Positions 1-6,929 of a stretch of DNA of 14,145 nt are shown here, piece by piece. The translations under genes and the position numbers were made by a program. The first letter of the stretch is position 1. Each line of letters opens with the position of its first letter. Origin of the DNA: Bacteriovoracaceae bacterium (lineage in GTDB: Bacteria > Bdellovibrionota > UBA1018); the NCBI GenBank assembly GCA_947446835.1, contig CANFHS010000035.1:1-14145 (forward strand), in the 5' to 3' direction. The notes below the pieces were generated by a model, which saw nothing but the letters and a program-made list of their open reading frames with translations, was not told the origin of the DNA and made no database searches.

Positions 1-334
1 GGTCGCCCGCGTAGACCGGAAAATAGAACGGCAGCGGCCGCACCATGTGCGGCAAGGTCTTGAGCAGCAGCGCGCGTTCGGACAGGGCCTCGAACACCAG
101 GCCGAACTCCAGGTTCTCGAGGTACCGCAGCCCCCCGTGAACGAGCTTCGAGCTGCGCGACGAGGTGCCCTGGGCAAAGTCGTCCTTCTCGACCAGCGCC
201 ACCTTCATGCCGCGGGTGGCGGCATCGCGCGCCACGGCCGCGCCGGTGATTCCGCCTCCGATGACCAGGAGGTCGAACTCCTGGTCCGCGAAAGCACGCA
301 GGGACTCGGCCCGGGTAACTGCTGAAAAACCCAC
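1..334 (-). CDS. glpD: Glycerol-3-phosphate dehydrogenase, FAD-dependent, N-terminal part (runs off left edge)
   Basis: The minus frame reads an N-terminal Rossmann motif, LLVIGGGITGAAVARDAA, at about residues 22-39. It is followed by GTSSRSSKLVHGGLRYLE, the signature of the GlpD family, and by MVRPLPFYFPVY near the window edge. GlpD oxidises sn-glycerol 3-phosphate to dihydroxyacetone phosphate at the membrane and passes electrons to quinone. Only about 111 residues of a roughly 500-residue enzyme are present. I chose the GTG at 334-332 because it is the first start after the aspS stop and gives a normal short leader before the FAD fold. It lies 7 nt downstream of aspS, so the two are probably cotranscribed and possibly translationally coupled. 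An internal start is possible. Family assignment is firm. Confidence 0.88.
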   Translation of the reverse strand, partial: MGFSAVTRAESLRAFADQEFDLLVIGGGITGAAVARDAATRGMKVALVEKDDFAQGTSSRSSKLVHGGLRYLENLEFGLVFEALSERALLLKTLPHMVRPLPFYFPVYAGD

Positions 335-341
335 CGGACGC

Positions 342-2177
342 TCAGCCCTTCTTCGGGACCGCGATGCCCAGCTCCACCAGCTGGTCGGGCGAGACCGGCG
401 ACGGCGACTCGGCCATCAGGTCGGTGCCGCTGGCGGTCTTGGGGAACGCCATCACGTCGCGGATGGGACCCACGCCGCACAACAGCGCCGCCAGGCGATC
501 CACCCCGAAGGCCAGACCTCCGTGCGGAGGCGTGCCGTACTGGAGCGCTTCCATGAAGAAGCCGAACTTGGTCTGCGCCTCTTCGGCCGTGAGGCCCAGG
601 ATCTTGAACATCGCGGCCTGCACATCCGAGCGGTAAATCCGCAGCGATCCGCCGCCCACTTCCACGCCGTTCAGCACCATGTCGTAGGCCGAAGCCTCGA
701 TGCGGTCCAGGTTGCGTCCGTGCACGAAGTCGTCAAAGAACTCGGGCCGGGGCGAAGTGAACGGATGGTGGCACGCGTAGAAGCGGCCTTCCTTTTCGTC
801 GTACTCGAGCAGCGGGAAACGGGTCACCCACAGGAACGCGGGCTTGCCCTCGCCGAGCGGAGGGATGAGTCCCAGGCGCTGGCCGCAGGCCAGACGGATG
901 GCACCCAGCGCGTCGAAGACCACCTTGTTGCGCGGATCGGCCACGATGAGCACCAAGTGCCCCGGCTGCAGGCCCAGGCACTTGGCCAGATCCTGCTTTT
1001 CGGCATCGGTGAAGAACTTGGCGGCGGGCGACTGCAGCTCGCCGTTGGGCTGGACCTTGATCCAGAGCAGGCCCTTGGCGCCGTAGGAAGCCCCCGTGGC
1101 CTGGAGGTCGTCCAGGTCCTTGCGCGAGAACTTCTCGGCCTGGCCCGGAAGCACGATGCCGCGCACGGAGCCGCGGATTTCGGTGCTTCCCGCGGGACCG
1201 GGGCGCTTTTCGAGGGCGCGCTGGAAAACCTGGAAAGTGGAATGGGCGAAGACTTCCGAAAGGTCCTGCAGCTCCAGCCCGAAGCGGACATCGGGCTTGT
1301 CGCTGCCGTAACGGGCCATGGCCTCGGCAAACGGCATGCGCGGGAACGGTGTCTGGACCTCGACGCCCAGGATTTCCTTCCACAGCTTCTGCACCATGGA
1401 TTCGAGGATGGGGAACAGCGCCTCCTCGTCCATGAACGACACTTCGATGTCGATCTGCGAGAACTCGGGCTGGCGATCGGCGCGCAGGTCCTCGTCCCGG
1501 AAGCAGCGGGCGATCTGGTAGTAGCGGTCCATGCCGCTGATCATGAGCAGCTGCTTCAGGGTCTGCGGCGACTGCGGAAGGGCGTAGAAAGTGCCCTGGT
1601 GCAGGCGCGACGGCACGATGAAGTCGCGCGCGCCTTCGGGAGTGGACTTGTAGAGGATGGGCGTTTCGACCTCGATGAACTGGTTCTGGTCCAGGTGATT
1701 GCGCACGATGGACAGCATGCGGTGACGCACCTGCAGGTTGCGCTGCAGGGCCGGACGACGCAGGTCGAGGTAGCGGTACTTGAGACGCAGGTTTTCCGAA
1801 ACGTCCACATCGTCTTCGATGGCAAACGGCGGCGTCTTGGCCTCGGACAGGATCTCCAGGCCCGTGCAGGCCACTTCGATCTGGCCGGTCTTGAGCTTGG
1901 CGTTGGTCATGCCCTGCGGCCGGTTGCGCACTTTGCCGCGCACCCACAGCACGAATTCGCCGCGGATCTGATGCGCCTTTTCCATGATGGCGGCGGTGCC
2001 CGGGAACGCCGGATCGAAGGTGATCTGGGTCAGGCCATACCGGTCGCGCAGGTCGCAGAACACCAGGCCCCCGTGGTCGCGGCGCTTGGCCACCCAACCA
2101 CACAGGGTGACCTCCTGCTCCAGGTTTCCGACTCCGAGTTCTCCACAGGTGTGCGAACGCACAAAACGAGACGACAT
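342..2177 (-). CDS. aspS: Aspartyl-tRNA synthetase, bacterial type with GAD domain
   Basis: This 611-residue class II aminoacyl-tRNA synthetase charges tRNA-Asp (and perhaps tRNA-Asn) with aspartate in the cytosol. An N-terminal OB-fold anticodon-binding domain covers about residues 1-110 (VTLCGWVAKRRDHGGLVF). Motif 2 is visible as ARCFRDEDLRADRQPEFSQID. A GAD insertion lies in the middle, and motif 3 is GLAFGVDRLAALL near the C terminus. Length fits bacterial AspRS (about 590-610). His35 in RRDHGG and Gly89 in RPQGMTN match the positions that in Pseudomonas aeruginosa mark a non-discriminating AspRS (His31, Gly82). The ATG at 2177 is used. A GTG 12 nt inside would give MRSHTCGEL, closer to the usual family start. 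glpD follows 7 nt downstream. Confidence 0.97.
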   Translation of the reverse strand: MSSRFVRSHTCGELGVGNLEQEVTLCGWVAKRRDHGGLVFCDLRDRYGLTQITFDPAFPGTAAIMEKAHQIRGEFVLWVRGKVRNRPQGMTNAKLKTGQIEVACTGLEILSEAKTPPFAIEDDVDVSENLRLKYRYLDLRRPALQRNLQVRHRMLSIVRNHLDQNQFIEVETPILYKSTPEGARDFIVPSRLHQGTFYALPQSPQTLKQLLMISGMDRYYQIARCFRDEDLRADRQPEFSQIDIEVSFMDEEALFPILESMVQKLWKEILGVEVQTPFPRMPFAEAMARYGSDKPDVRFGLELQDLSEVFAHSTFQVFQRALEKRPGPAGSTEIRGSVRGIVLPGQAEKFSRKDLDDLQATGASYGAKGLLWIKVQPNGELQSPAAKFFTDAEKQDLAKCLGLQPGHLVLIVADPRNKVVFDALGAIRLACGQRLGLIPPLGEGKPAFLWVTRFPLLEYDEKEGRFYACHHPFTSPRPEFFDDFVHGRNLDRIEASAYDMVLNGVEVGGGSLRIYRSDVQAAMFKILGLTAEEAQTKFGFFMEALQYGTPPHGGLAFGVDRLAALLCGVGPIRDVMAFPKTASGTDLMAESPSPVSPDQLVELGIAVPKKG

Positions 2178-2277
2178 GCTCCGGTTTTAACTGGTTTTAC
2201 CGGCCTCGCGCAAGCCGCCTGGAGCGCCGCCCCAAAACAAGCGGCACACGCCTTGCGATCCGGTGTGTCCCCGACCC
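2178..2277. promoter_or_regulatory. Divergent intergenic region between aspS and the PLD gene
   Basis: This 100-nt spacer should carry the promoters for aspS (leftward) and the PLD-family gene (rightward). It contains a short AT-rich patch with a direct repeat of ggtttta at 2183-2189 and 2193-2199, bounded by ccgg on both sides. On the minus strand a CGGAG sits only one nucleotide from the aspS ATG. A weak TTGCGC/TTAAAA pair with 17-nt spacing can be read toward aspS, but it would leave almost no leader. I see no convincing sigma-70 promoter, so this is called from gene orientation. Confidence 0.4.
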
Positions 2278-4203
2278 ATGGAACCCACTCTCCGGCCCCG
2301 GCCCACCCCCACCCTTGAACCCTCCCTGTCCCGGCGCGCCTACAGCCAGCTGGACTGGGCCTGCGCCTGGACGGAGGTCTGGGAGTCGGGAAACTACACC
2401 CAAAGGGTGTCGGAGCTGCTGGAGACCGCCCGCGATTCGGCCGTTTTCGTGGGCTGGCAGGTGGATTCCCGGCTGCCCCTGCCGGCCCCGGGGCGACCCG
2501 GGGTCACCGAGACCCTCAAGGACAAGGTGCTGAGGCTGTGCAGCCAAAAGCCGGGCCTGAGCATTCATTTCCTGATGTGGGATCATGCCTATTTTTACAT
2601 GCTGGAACGGGAGCGCTTCCAGGGACGGACCTGGGACCAGATCCACCCCCGGGTCCACTTCGTCTTCGACAATCGCCACCCCTTTGGGGCCTGCCACCAC
2701 GAGAAAATCGTGCTGATCGACGGCCGGGTGGCCCTGGTCGGCGGCGTGGACCTGGCCTCGGACCGCTGGGACAGCCCGCTCCACCCGTACCGCGACCGCC
2801 GCCGGAACCACGGCCCCTACCACGACCTGGCGGTCGAAGTTTCCGGCCCCATCGTGGGGCGGCTCAATCGCCACGTGGCAGAACGATGGCGCGGGCTGTC
2901 CACGCTGCCGTTTCCCGAGGAGCCCGTGGCCGCCCCGTTTGATCCGGCCACCAGCCACCCCGTTTACCTGAGCCGCACCCTGGTACCGGTGGACTGCGGG
3001 GACCGGGAGTCCAAGATCCACCGCGAGATCGAGTGGCTGTTCCGCGACCTGGTGCGCGCGGCCCGGTCGCGCATCGTGCTGGAAGGCCAGTACTACTGGT
3101 CGCCCCGCTTCAACGAGCTGCTCATCCAGCAGATCCGGGCCCAGCAGGCCAGGCCCCGCCCGCGCCCCTTCGAAGTCCGCCTGATCCTGGCCAATCTGGA
3201 CCTGCTGCCCTTGCCCACCCAGCTGATGGGCGGCCTCCAGAACAGGCTGCTGGGGCAGTTGCTCCGGGCCGGCGAGGAAACCGGCGCCCTGGTCCACGTC
3301 GGGTATCCCGAGGTCCTGCCGCCTCGCCAGGGAGCCGAGCCCAAGCCCATTTATGTGCACTCCAAGATCCTCCTGATCGACGACCATTTCCTGTCGATCG
3401 GCTCGGCCAACTTCGCGGACCGCGCCTTCCGCGTCGACACCGAGGTCATGCTCACGCTCGAAGCCCGAAGCCCCCTGCAGCGCCAGCACTTGAGGCGGTT
3501 CGGCGACCAGGTGCTTCGCCACTGGGGGCTTCCCGGGCAGCAGCAATCCATCCGGCTCCGGACTGCAAGACCCCGCCAGGACCTGGCCCAGCTGACGCGC
3601 CGCCTGCCCCTGGCCACCCGCCCATTCTGGAAGGCGCTCTACGACCCGCGCCAGCCGTGGCTGCAGCCCTGGATCCGCCGCCTGCGGAGAGCCACGCGCA
3701 CACGCCCCTGGGTGGGCAAGCTGGCGCTGCTGACCCTGCTGCTGCTGGATGCGGGCACGGCCATGGCGCTGGCCGGAGCGGGCCAGGGCCGGGGTTGGGC
3801 CGCGGTGTTCAGCACGGCCTGGCTCTTGCCCGTGCCCGTGACCCTGGCCTGCGTCTGGACCGGCTACCAGCTGGGAGGCCTGCGCGCGGCGCGGACGGCC
3901 ACGGCAGGCCTTTGGGTGGCGGCGCTGACCGGCTACACGCTGGCGCGCTGGGTGCCCTCGGTGGTGGAACGGCTGTTCCGGAAGTCGGGCCTTGAATCGC
4001 TTCCGCCCCGCATCCGGCACCGCAACTTTCCGGACCTGGTGCGCCTGCTGCTGGACCCGGCCACGAGCGTGCGCTCCAAGATCATCGACCAGGGCCTGGG
4101 CAGTGTGCCGTTTCCGTGGTTCGTGCTGGGCACGCTGGGTGTGCTGCCGGGCGCGCTCCAGCTGCTCTGCCGCGTGAGCGCGTTACTGGGAGGAAAAAAC
4201 TGA
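2278..4203 (+). CDS. Phospholipase D / cardiolipin synthase-like protein with diverged VTT-type membrane domain
   Basis: This 641-residue protein has two HKD motifs of the phospholipase D superfamily: HEKIVLID at residues 141-148 and HSKILLID at 361-368, the second followed by SIGSANF. Both are intact, so a phosphatidyl-transfer or phosphodiesterase reaction on phospholipids is expected. The C-terminal 170 residues are hydrophobic with several membrane segments. They end in VPFPWFVLGTLGVLPGALQ, which resembles the end of the VTT (SNARE-associated/TVP38/DedA) domain, though the rest has diverged. I place the ATG at 2278. An upstream GTG at 2263 adds five residues, and neither has a clear ribosome-binding site. 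The next gene is coupled by TGATG. In E. coli the PLD protein ClsB is likewise beside the EEP protein YbhP, suggesting membrane lipid work. The exact substrate is unknown. Confidence 0.85.
   Translation: MEPTLRPRPTPTLEPSLSRRAYSQLDWACAWTEVWESGNYTQRVSELLETARDSAVFVGWQVDSRLPLPAPGRPGVTETLKDKVLRLCSQKPGLSIHFLMWDHAYFYMLERERFQGRTWDQIHPRVHFVFDNRHPFGACHHEKIVLIDGRVALVGGVDLASDRWDSPLHPYRDRRRNHGPYHDLAVEVSGPIVGRLNRHVAERWRGLSTLPFPEEPVAAPFDPATSHPVYLSRTLVPVDCGDRESKIHREIEWLFRDLVRAARSRIVLEGQYYWSPRFNELLIQQIRAQQARPRPRPFEVRLILANLDLLPLPTQLMGGLQNRLLGQLLRAGEETGALVHVGYPEVLPPRQGAEPKPIYVHSKILLIDDHFLSIGSANFADRAFRVDTEVMLTLEARSPLQRQHLRRFGDQVLRHWGLPGQQQSIRLRTARPRQDLAQLTRRLPLATRPFWKALYDPRQPWLQPWIRRLRRATRTRPWVGKLALLTLLLLDAGTAMALAGAGQGRGWAAVFSTAWLLPVPVTLACVWTGYQLGGLRAARTATAGLWVAALTGYTLARWVPSVVERLFRKSGLESLPPRIRHRNFPDLVRLLLDPATSVRSKIIDQGLGSVPFPWFVLGTLGVLPGALQLLCRVSALLGGKN
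4188..4193 (+). promoter_or_regulatory. Shine-Dalgarno GGGAGG for the EEP-family gene
   Basis: GGGAGG lies 9 nt before the ATG at 4203, inside the last codons of the PLD gene. It decides the start of the downstream gene: the reading frame is open further upstream, but this is the only ATG with a good ribosome-binding site. Confidence 0.75.
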
Positions 4204-4961
4204 TGCAACGCCTGGAGCTGCGGGTGCTTTCGTACAACATCCACAAGGGCTTCCGGCCCGGCAACCGCGCCTTCGTGCTGCGCCGGATCCGCGAAGCCAT
4301 CCACGAGGTGAACGCCGACCTGGTGTTCCTGCAGGAGGTGCTCGGCCAGGCCGACGATGCGCGGGGCTCACGGCACTCGGACTGGCCCACGCTGCCGCAG
4401 TTCGAGTTCCTGGCCGACTCGCTCTGGCCGCACTTCGCCTACGGGCGGAACGCGGTCTACACCTCGGGCCACCACGGCAACGCGCTGCTGAGCAAGTACC
4501 CCATCTCGAGCTGGGAGAACCAGGACATCTCGACGAACCGGCTGGAGCGCCGCGGGCTTTTGCATGCCGTGGTGGAGCTGCCGCACCGCAGGCACCCGCT
4601 GCACGCCATCTGCGCGCACCTGGGCCTGCTCGAAACCGATCGCGCCGAGCAGGTGCGGAGCCTGTGCCGCCGCATCCAGCACATGGTGCCCGACACCGAT
4701 CCGGTGGTGGTGGGCGGGGACTTCAACGACTGGCGGGCCCGGCTCAGCGCTCCCCTGGAGCGTCACGTGGGGCTGCAGGAAACTTTCCTGCAGCTGCGTG
4801 GCCAGCACGCGCGCACCTTCCCCAGCTGGCTTCCCGCCTTGCCCCTGGACCGCATCTACACACGCGGAATGAAAGCCCGCCGTGCGGTTTGCCTGGACGG
4901 AAAGCCCTGGTCGCAGCTTTCGGACCACGTGGCGCTGTACGCCGAGCTCCAGCTGGGCTGA
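4203..4961 (+). CDS. Endonuclease/exonuclease/phosphatase (EEP) family hydrolase, YbhP-like
   Basis: This 252-residue single-domain protein carries the EEP (DNase I-like, Mg-dependent phosphodiesterase) motifs in order: SYNIHKG (Asn12), LVFLQEV (Glu45), CAHLGLL, VVGGDFND, LPLDRIY and LSDHVALYAEL with the terminal SDH. All catalytic positions appear intact. There is no obvious signal peptide, so it is probably cytoplasmic. The start ATG overlaps the PLD stop by one base (TGATG), indicating translational coupling. EEP members include nucleases, sphingomyelinases and inositol phosphatases. The partnership with a PLD-family enzyme favours a phospholipid or headgroup substrate over DNA, but that is inferred from context. 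Confidence 0.88.
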   Translation: MQRLELRVLSYNIHKGFRPGNRAFVLRRIREAIHEVNADLVFLQEVLGQADDARGSRHSDWPTLPQFEFLADSLWPHFAYGRNAVYTSGHHGNALLSKYPISSWENQDISTNRLERRGLLHAVVELPHRRHPLHAICAHLGLLETDRAEQVRSLCRRIQHMVPDTDPVVVGGDFNDWRARLSAPLERHVGLQETFLQLRGQHARTFPSWLPALPLDRIYTRGMKARRAVCLDGKPWSQLSDHVALYAELQLG

Positions 4962-4983
4962 CCGGCTGCCTCAGGCCGCCCAG
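4953..4983. terminator. Possible hairpin between convergent genes
   Basis: CTGGGC at 4953-4958 can pair with GCCCAG at 4978-4983 around a 19-nt loop, exactly where the EEP gene and the response regulator gene converge 9 nt apart. There is no T-tract, so this is only a weak candidate for a shared terminator. Confidence 0.2.
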
Positions 4984-5336
4984 GGCGCCCGGCCCACCCG
5001 CTGCACCGTCTCCAGAAGCTCGTCGATGGTGTAGGGCTTGGCCAGAAACTGCACTCCGGGAAGCGAGCGGGCCCGGTCTTCGCCGTGCTGCACGGCCGAA
5101 AGAACCACGGTGGGCGGAATCCGTCCGAAACGCTGGCGGATGCGCGCATACACCTCTTCGCCGGTCATGTTGACCAGCGACAGGTCCAGCAGCAGGAGAT
5201 CCGGCCAGTCGCGGGCCAGCTGGGTGATGGCTTCTTCGCCCGAGCTGACGAGTACCACCTCGTGTTCGTAGGATTCCAGGACCAGGCCGAGCGTTTCGCG
5301 AACGGCCCGATCATCTTCGACAACCAGGATTTTCAT
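4971..5336 (-). CDS. Single-domain response regulator (CheY-like receiver)
   Basis: This 121-residue protein is one complete receiver domain with no output domain. It shows the acidic pair Glu7-Asp8-Asp9 in VVEDDR, the phospho-acceptor Asp51 in LLLLDLSLV, Ser80 at the switch position (VVLSA) and the invariant Lys100-Pro101 (FLAKPYT). It should accept phosphate from a histidine kinase or phosphotransfer protein and signal by protein contact. No kinase gene is in the window. It starts 59 nt downstream of the MepA-like gene on the same strand, with a purine-rich GGGGGA upstream of its ATG, so the two may be cotranscribed. The partner and process cannot be told from sequence. Confidence 0.93.
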   Translation of the reverse strand: MKILVVEDDRAVRETLGLVLESYEHEVVLVSSGEEAITQLARDWPDLLLLDLSLVNMTGEEVYARIRQRFGRIPPTVVLSAVQHGEDRARSLPGVQFLAKPYTIDELLETVQRVGRAPWAA

Positions 5337-5395
5337 CGCAACGGGTCCCCCACTCCTGGCGGACGACCCTGCAATGATGGTTCCGGCGCGGCGCC

Positions 5396-6454
5396 TCAGC
5401 TCTCCGCGCTGGCGGGAACTCCGGCCACTTCCTCTTCCTGATCCTGGTCCTGATCCTCGATCTGGTCCTGGATGCAGCCTGGCGATCCGGGGCTGCCGCC
5501 CAGACGGATATGGAAGTGGTTGCGGTGCCCCTTCTGGTGCTGGATGAAAGGCCTTGCCTGCTTCCAGACCGGGTCGTCGCCCGCCACACGAGCCAGCTTC
5601 CCGATCAGCTTGCGATCCAGGAACACGCGCCGCACGCAGGCGTAGGGGTTTTCAAAGACATTCTTCAGGACCCACCAGTTGGTGCGCGCATCGAAAGCCT
5701 TGTGAAAGGTCAGGGGCGATTCCTTGTTGGGCTGCGCCACCAGGAACGACACGTCGACGTCCTGCCCGTTGGTGTGGGAGGCATGTCCTTTGCGCCCGCC
5801 CGAGCCTGCCAGGCAACCGCCCCGCGGGGCCGAGATGTCGCCCACGAGCAGGTGGATGCGCTGGTACTCGGGGCTACCGTACTGCTTGCCCACCAGGCGG
5901 CCCAGCCAGTCCAGCATGGCCACCATCGAATCGGTTCCGAAATTGGTGCAGCGCTGGGGACTGCGGATGCGGATGTGGTTTTCGGAAGACTCCAGCAGCG
6001 GCCTGCCATTGGCCAGGAACCCGTTATTGGGGCCACACTGGGCCTGCACGTCCTCGCCGGTCAGCTTGCGTTCCAGGCTGGAGAGCAGTTCCTCGGCCCT
6101 CGACAGCACGGGGTGCTCGATCATCCGGTGCTGCTCGGGAGTCATTTCGGAGCAGTAGCTCTGGCGATTGCGGTGGGGATCACACTGGCGGCGCGCCCGA
6201 CCCACGCGCCCGCGTTTCTTCATGAGCGCAGGATTGGGGCAGCACAGGTAACCCTGGTAATCAAACTCGGGGTTCCATTCCTTGCAGAAGTCCTGCGAAA
6301 GCCCATCCTCCAGGCGCACGGGCTCGGACACAGGCGCTTCGCCCGCGGGATACCGGCCCAGCGTCTCGATGGCGGCGGCTGCAGGCGCCCCGCCCGCGCA
6401 CAACCCGATCCATCCGGACATCAGGGCGAGCGCAAGGAGGCCCCTCAAAAGCAC
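5396..6454 (-). CDS. MepA-like penicillin-insensitive murein endopeptidase, secreted, cysteine-rich
   Basis: This 352-residue protein has an N-terminal signal peptide (hydrophobic residues 2-20, cleavage near APAAAA). Its C-terminal half matches MepA, the periplasmic zinc DD/LD-endopeptidase that cuts peptidoglycan cross-links. His227 and Asp234 in SHTNGQDVDV, plus His310, His313 and His315 in GHRNHFHIRL, keep the spacing of E. coli MepA His113, Asp120, His206, His209 and His211. The GTG start at 6454 has AGGGAG just upstream. Oddities: about 100 residues with five cysteines (C57, C71, C72, C91, C101) precede the catalytic domain, more cysteines follow (C140, C169, C214, C273, C327), and the tail is a low-complexity Asp/Gln/Glu stretch. 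A cysteine-rich exported form suggests disulfide stabilisation. A response regulator follows on the same strand. Confidence 0.85.
   Translation of the reverse strand: MLLRGLLALALMSGWIGLCAGGAPAAAAIETLGRYPAGEAPVSEPVRLEDGLSQDFCKEWNPEFDYQGYLCCPNPALMKKRGRVGRARRQCDPHRNRQSYCSEMTPEQHRMIEHPVLSRAEELLSSLERKLTGEDVQAQCGPNNGFLANGRPLLESSENHIRIRSPQRCTNFGTDSMVAMLDWLGRLVGKQYGSPEYQRIHLLVGDISAPRGGCLAGSGGRKGHASHTNGQDVDVSFLVAQPNKESPLTFHKAFDARTNWWVLKNVFENPYACVRRVFLDRKLIGKLARVAGDDPVWKQARPFIQHQKGHRNHFHIRLGGSPGSPGCIQDQIEDQDQDQEEEVAGVPASAES
5429..5470 (-). repeat. Low-complexity CAG/GAC/GAT coding repeat (Asp-Gln-Glu tail of the MepA-like protein)
   Basis: An imperfect repeat of CAGGAC/CAGGAT units encodes QDQIEDQDQDQEEE, near the end of the endopeptidase. 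The repetition could make the tail length variable between strains. It lies after the last zinc ligand and is unlikely to be catalytic. Confidence 0.6.
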
Positions 6455-6559
6455 AAACTCCCTGCCAGGTTCTGTTGCCGTGGATGTGTCATCTTCGGGT
6501 TTCGCTTCTTCCCAGAAGGATACGTTCCGAAAGACGGAAAAGCGAGTGGAAACAAAGGG

Positions 6560-6580
6560 TCACCCCATCCGGGGGGATGA
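6560..6580 (-). terminator. Candidate intrinsic terminator after the HNH gene
   Basis: Immediately after the HNH stop, the minus strand can form a 7-bp stem (TCATCCC with GGGGTGA, one G-T wobble) around a 7-nt loop, followed by CCCTTTGTTT. The tract is only moderately T-rich. It fits the end of the 9038-6585 gene cluster and the start of the promoter region for the endopeptidase gene (6455-6559), where I see no clear promoter. Confidence 0.4.
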
Positions 6581-6584
6581 TCCA

Positions 6585-6929
6585 TCAGGACTCTTCGCCT
6601 GGACCGTCATCCTGCTTCAGGTCCCGGAGCAGGCGCTCCGCGGGCGTCTCCAGGCCCTTGCTGCGGTTGCAGGCTTCACAGCACGGTACGCAATTTCCGC
6701 GGGTGGATTCTCCGCCCCGGGCCAAGGGCACGACGTGGTCCAACGTCAGCTTGGCCGGCGGGAACTGGGCACCGCAGTAGTGGCACAGTCCTTTGGCCAC
6801 CAGGTTCCGCCACCAGGGGGTGCGGCGCAGCTCGCGCGCTTTTTGCCGCTCCCGGCGGATGCGCGCGGGATCGGTGAACGCGGGGTCGAGAAAAAAATAT
6901 CCGGAGTCGCTGTCATCACTACGGGACAT
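6585..6929 (-). CDS. Small HNH endonuclease
   Basis: This 114-residue protein has the full HNH fold signature: zinc-binding Cys49-x-x-Cys52 (LCHYC), LDHVVPLARGG with Asp64-His65, then Asn79, and the second zinc pair Cys84/Cys87 with Asn88 in CCEACNRSKG. Such domains cut nucleic acids using a divalent metal at the His. The ATG at 6929 was chosen because GGAAGG (6935-6940) precedes it by 5 nt. It overlaps the end of the metallophosphoesterase gene by 11 nt, so coupled translation is likely. There is no additional specificity domain apart from a basic N-terminal segment (residues 21-45). Free-standing HNH proteins of this size are common and of mostly unknown target. Its place as last gene of an NTase-phosphoesterase cluster is the notable part. 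Confidence 0.9.
   Translation of the reverse strand: MSRSDDSDSGYFFLDPAFTDPARIRRERQKARELRRTPWWRNLVAKGLCHYCGAQFPPAKLTLDHVVPLARGGESTRGNCVPCCEACNRSKGLETPAERLLRDLKQDDGPGEES

Noticed and set aside
2183..2199. ggtttta direct repeat as an operator
   Set aside because: Only two 7-nt copies in a short AT-rich patch; too little to call a binding site.
165..2318. 717-codon open frame on the plus strand opposite aspS
   Set aside because: Antisense shadow of aspS in GC-rich DNA. The translation is rich in Arg, His, Gln and Leu with no domain, while the minus frame is an unmistakable AspRS.
2197..4020. 607-codon open frame on the minus strand opposite the PLD gene
   Set aside because: Antisense shadow. 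The Gly/Gln/Arg/Pro-rich translation has no motifs, while the plus strand has two HKD motifs.
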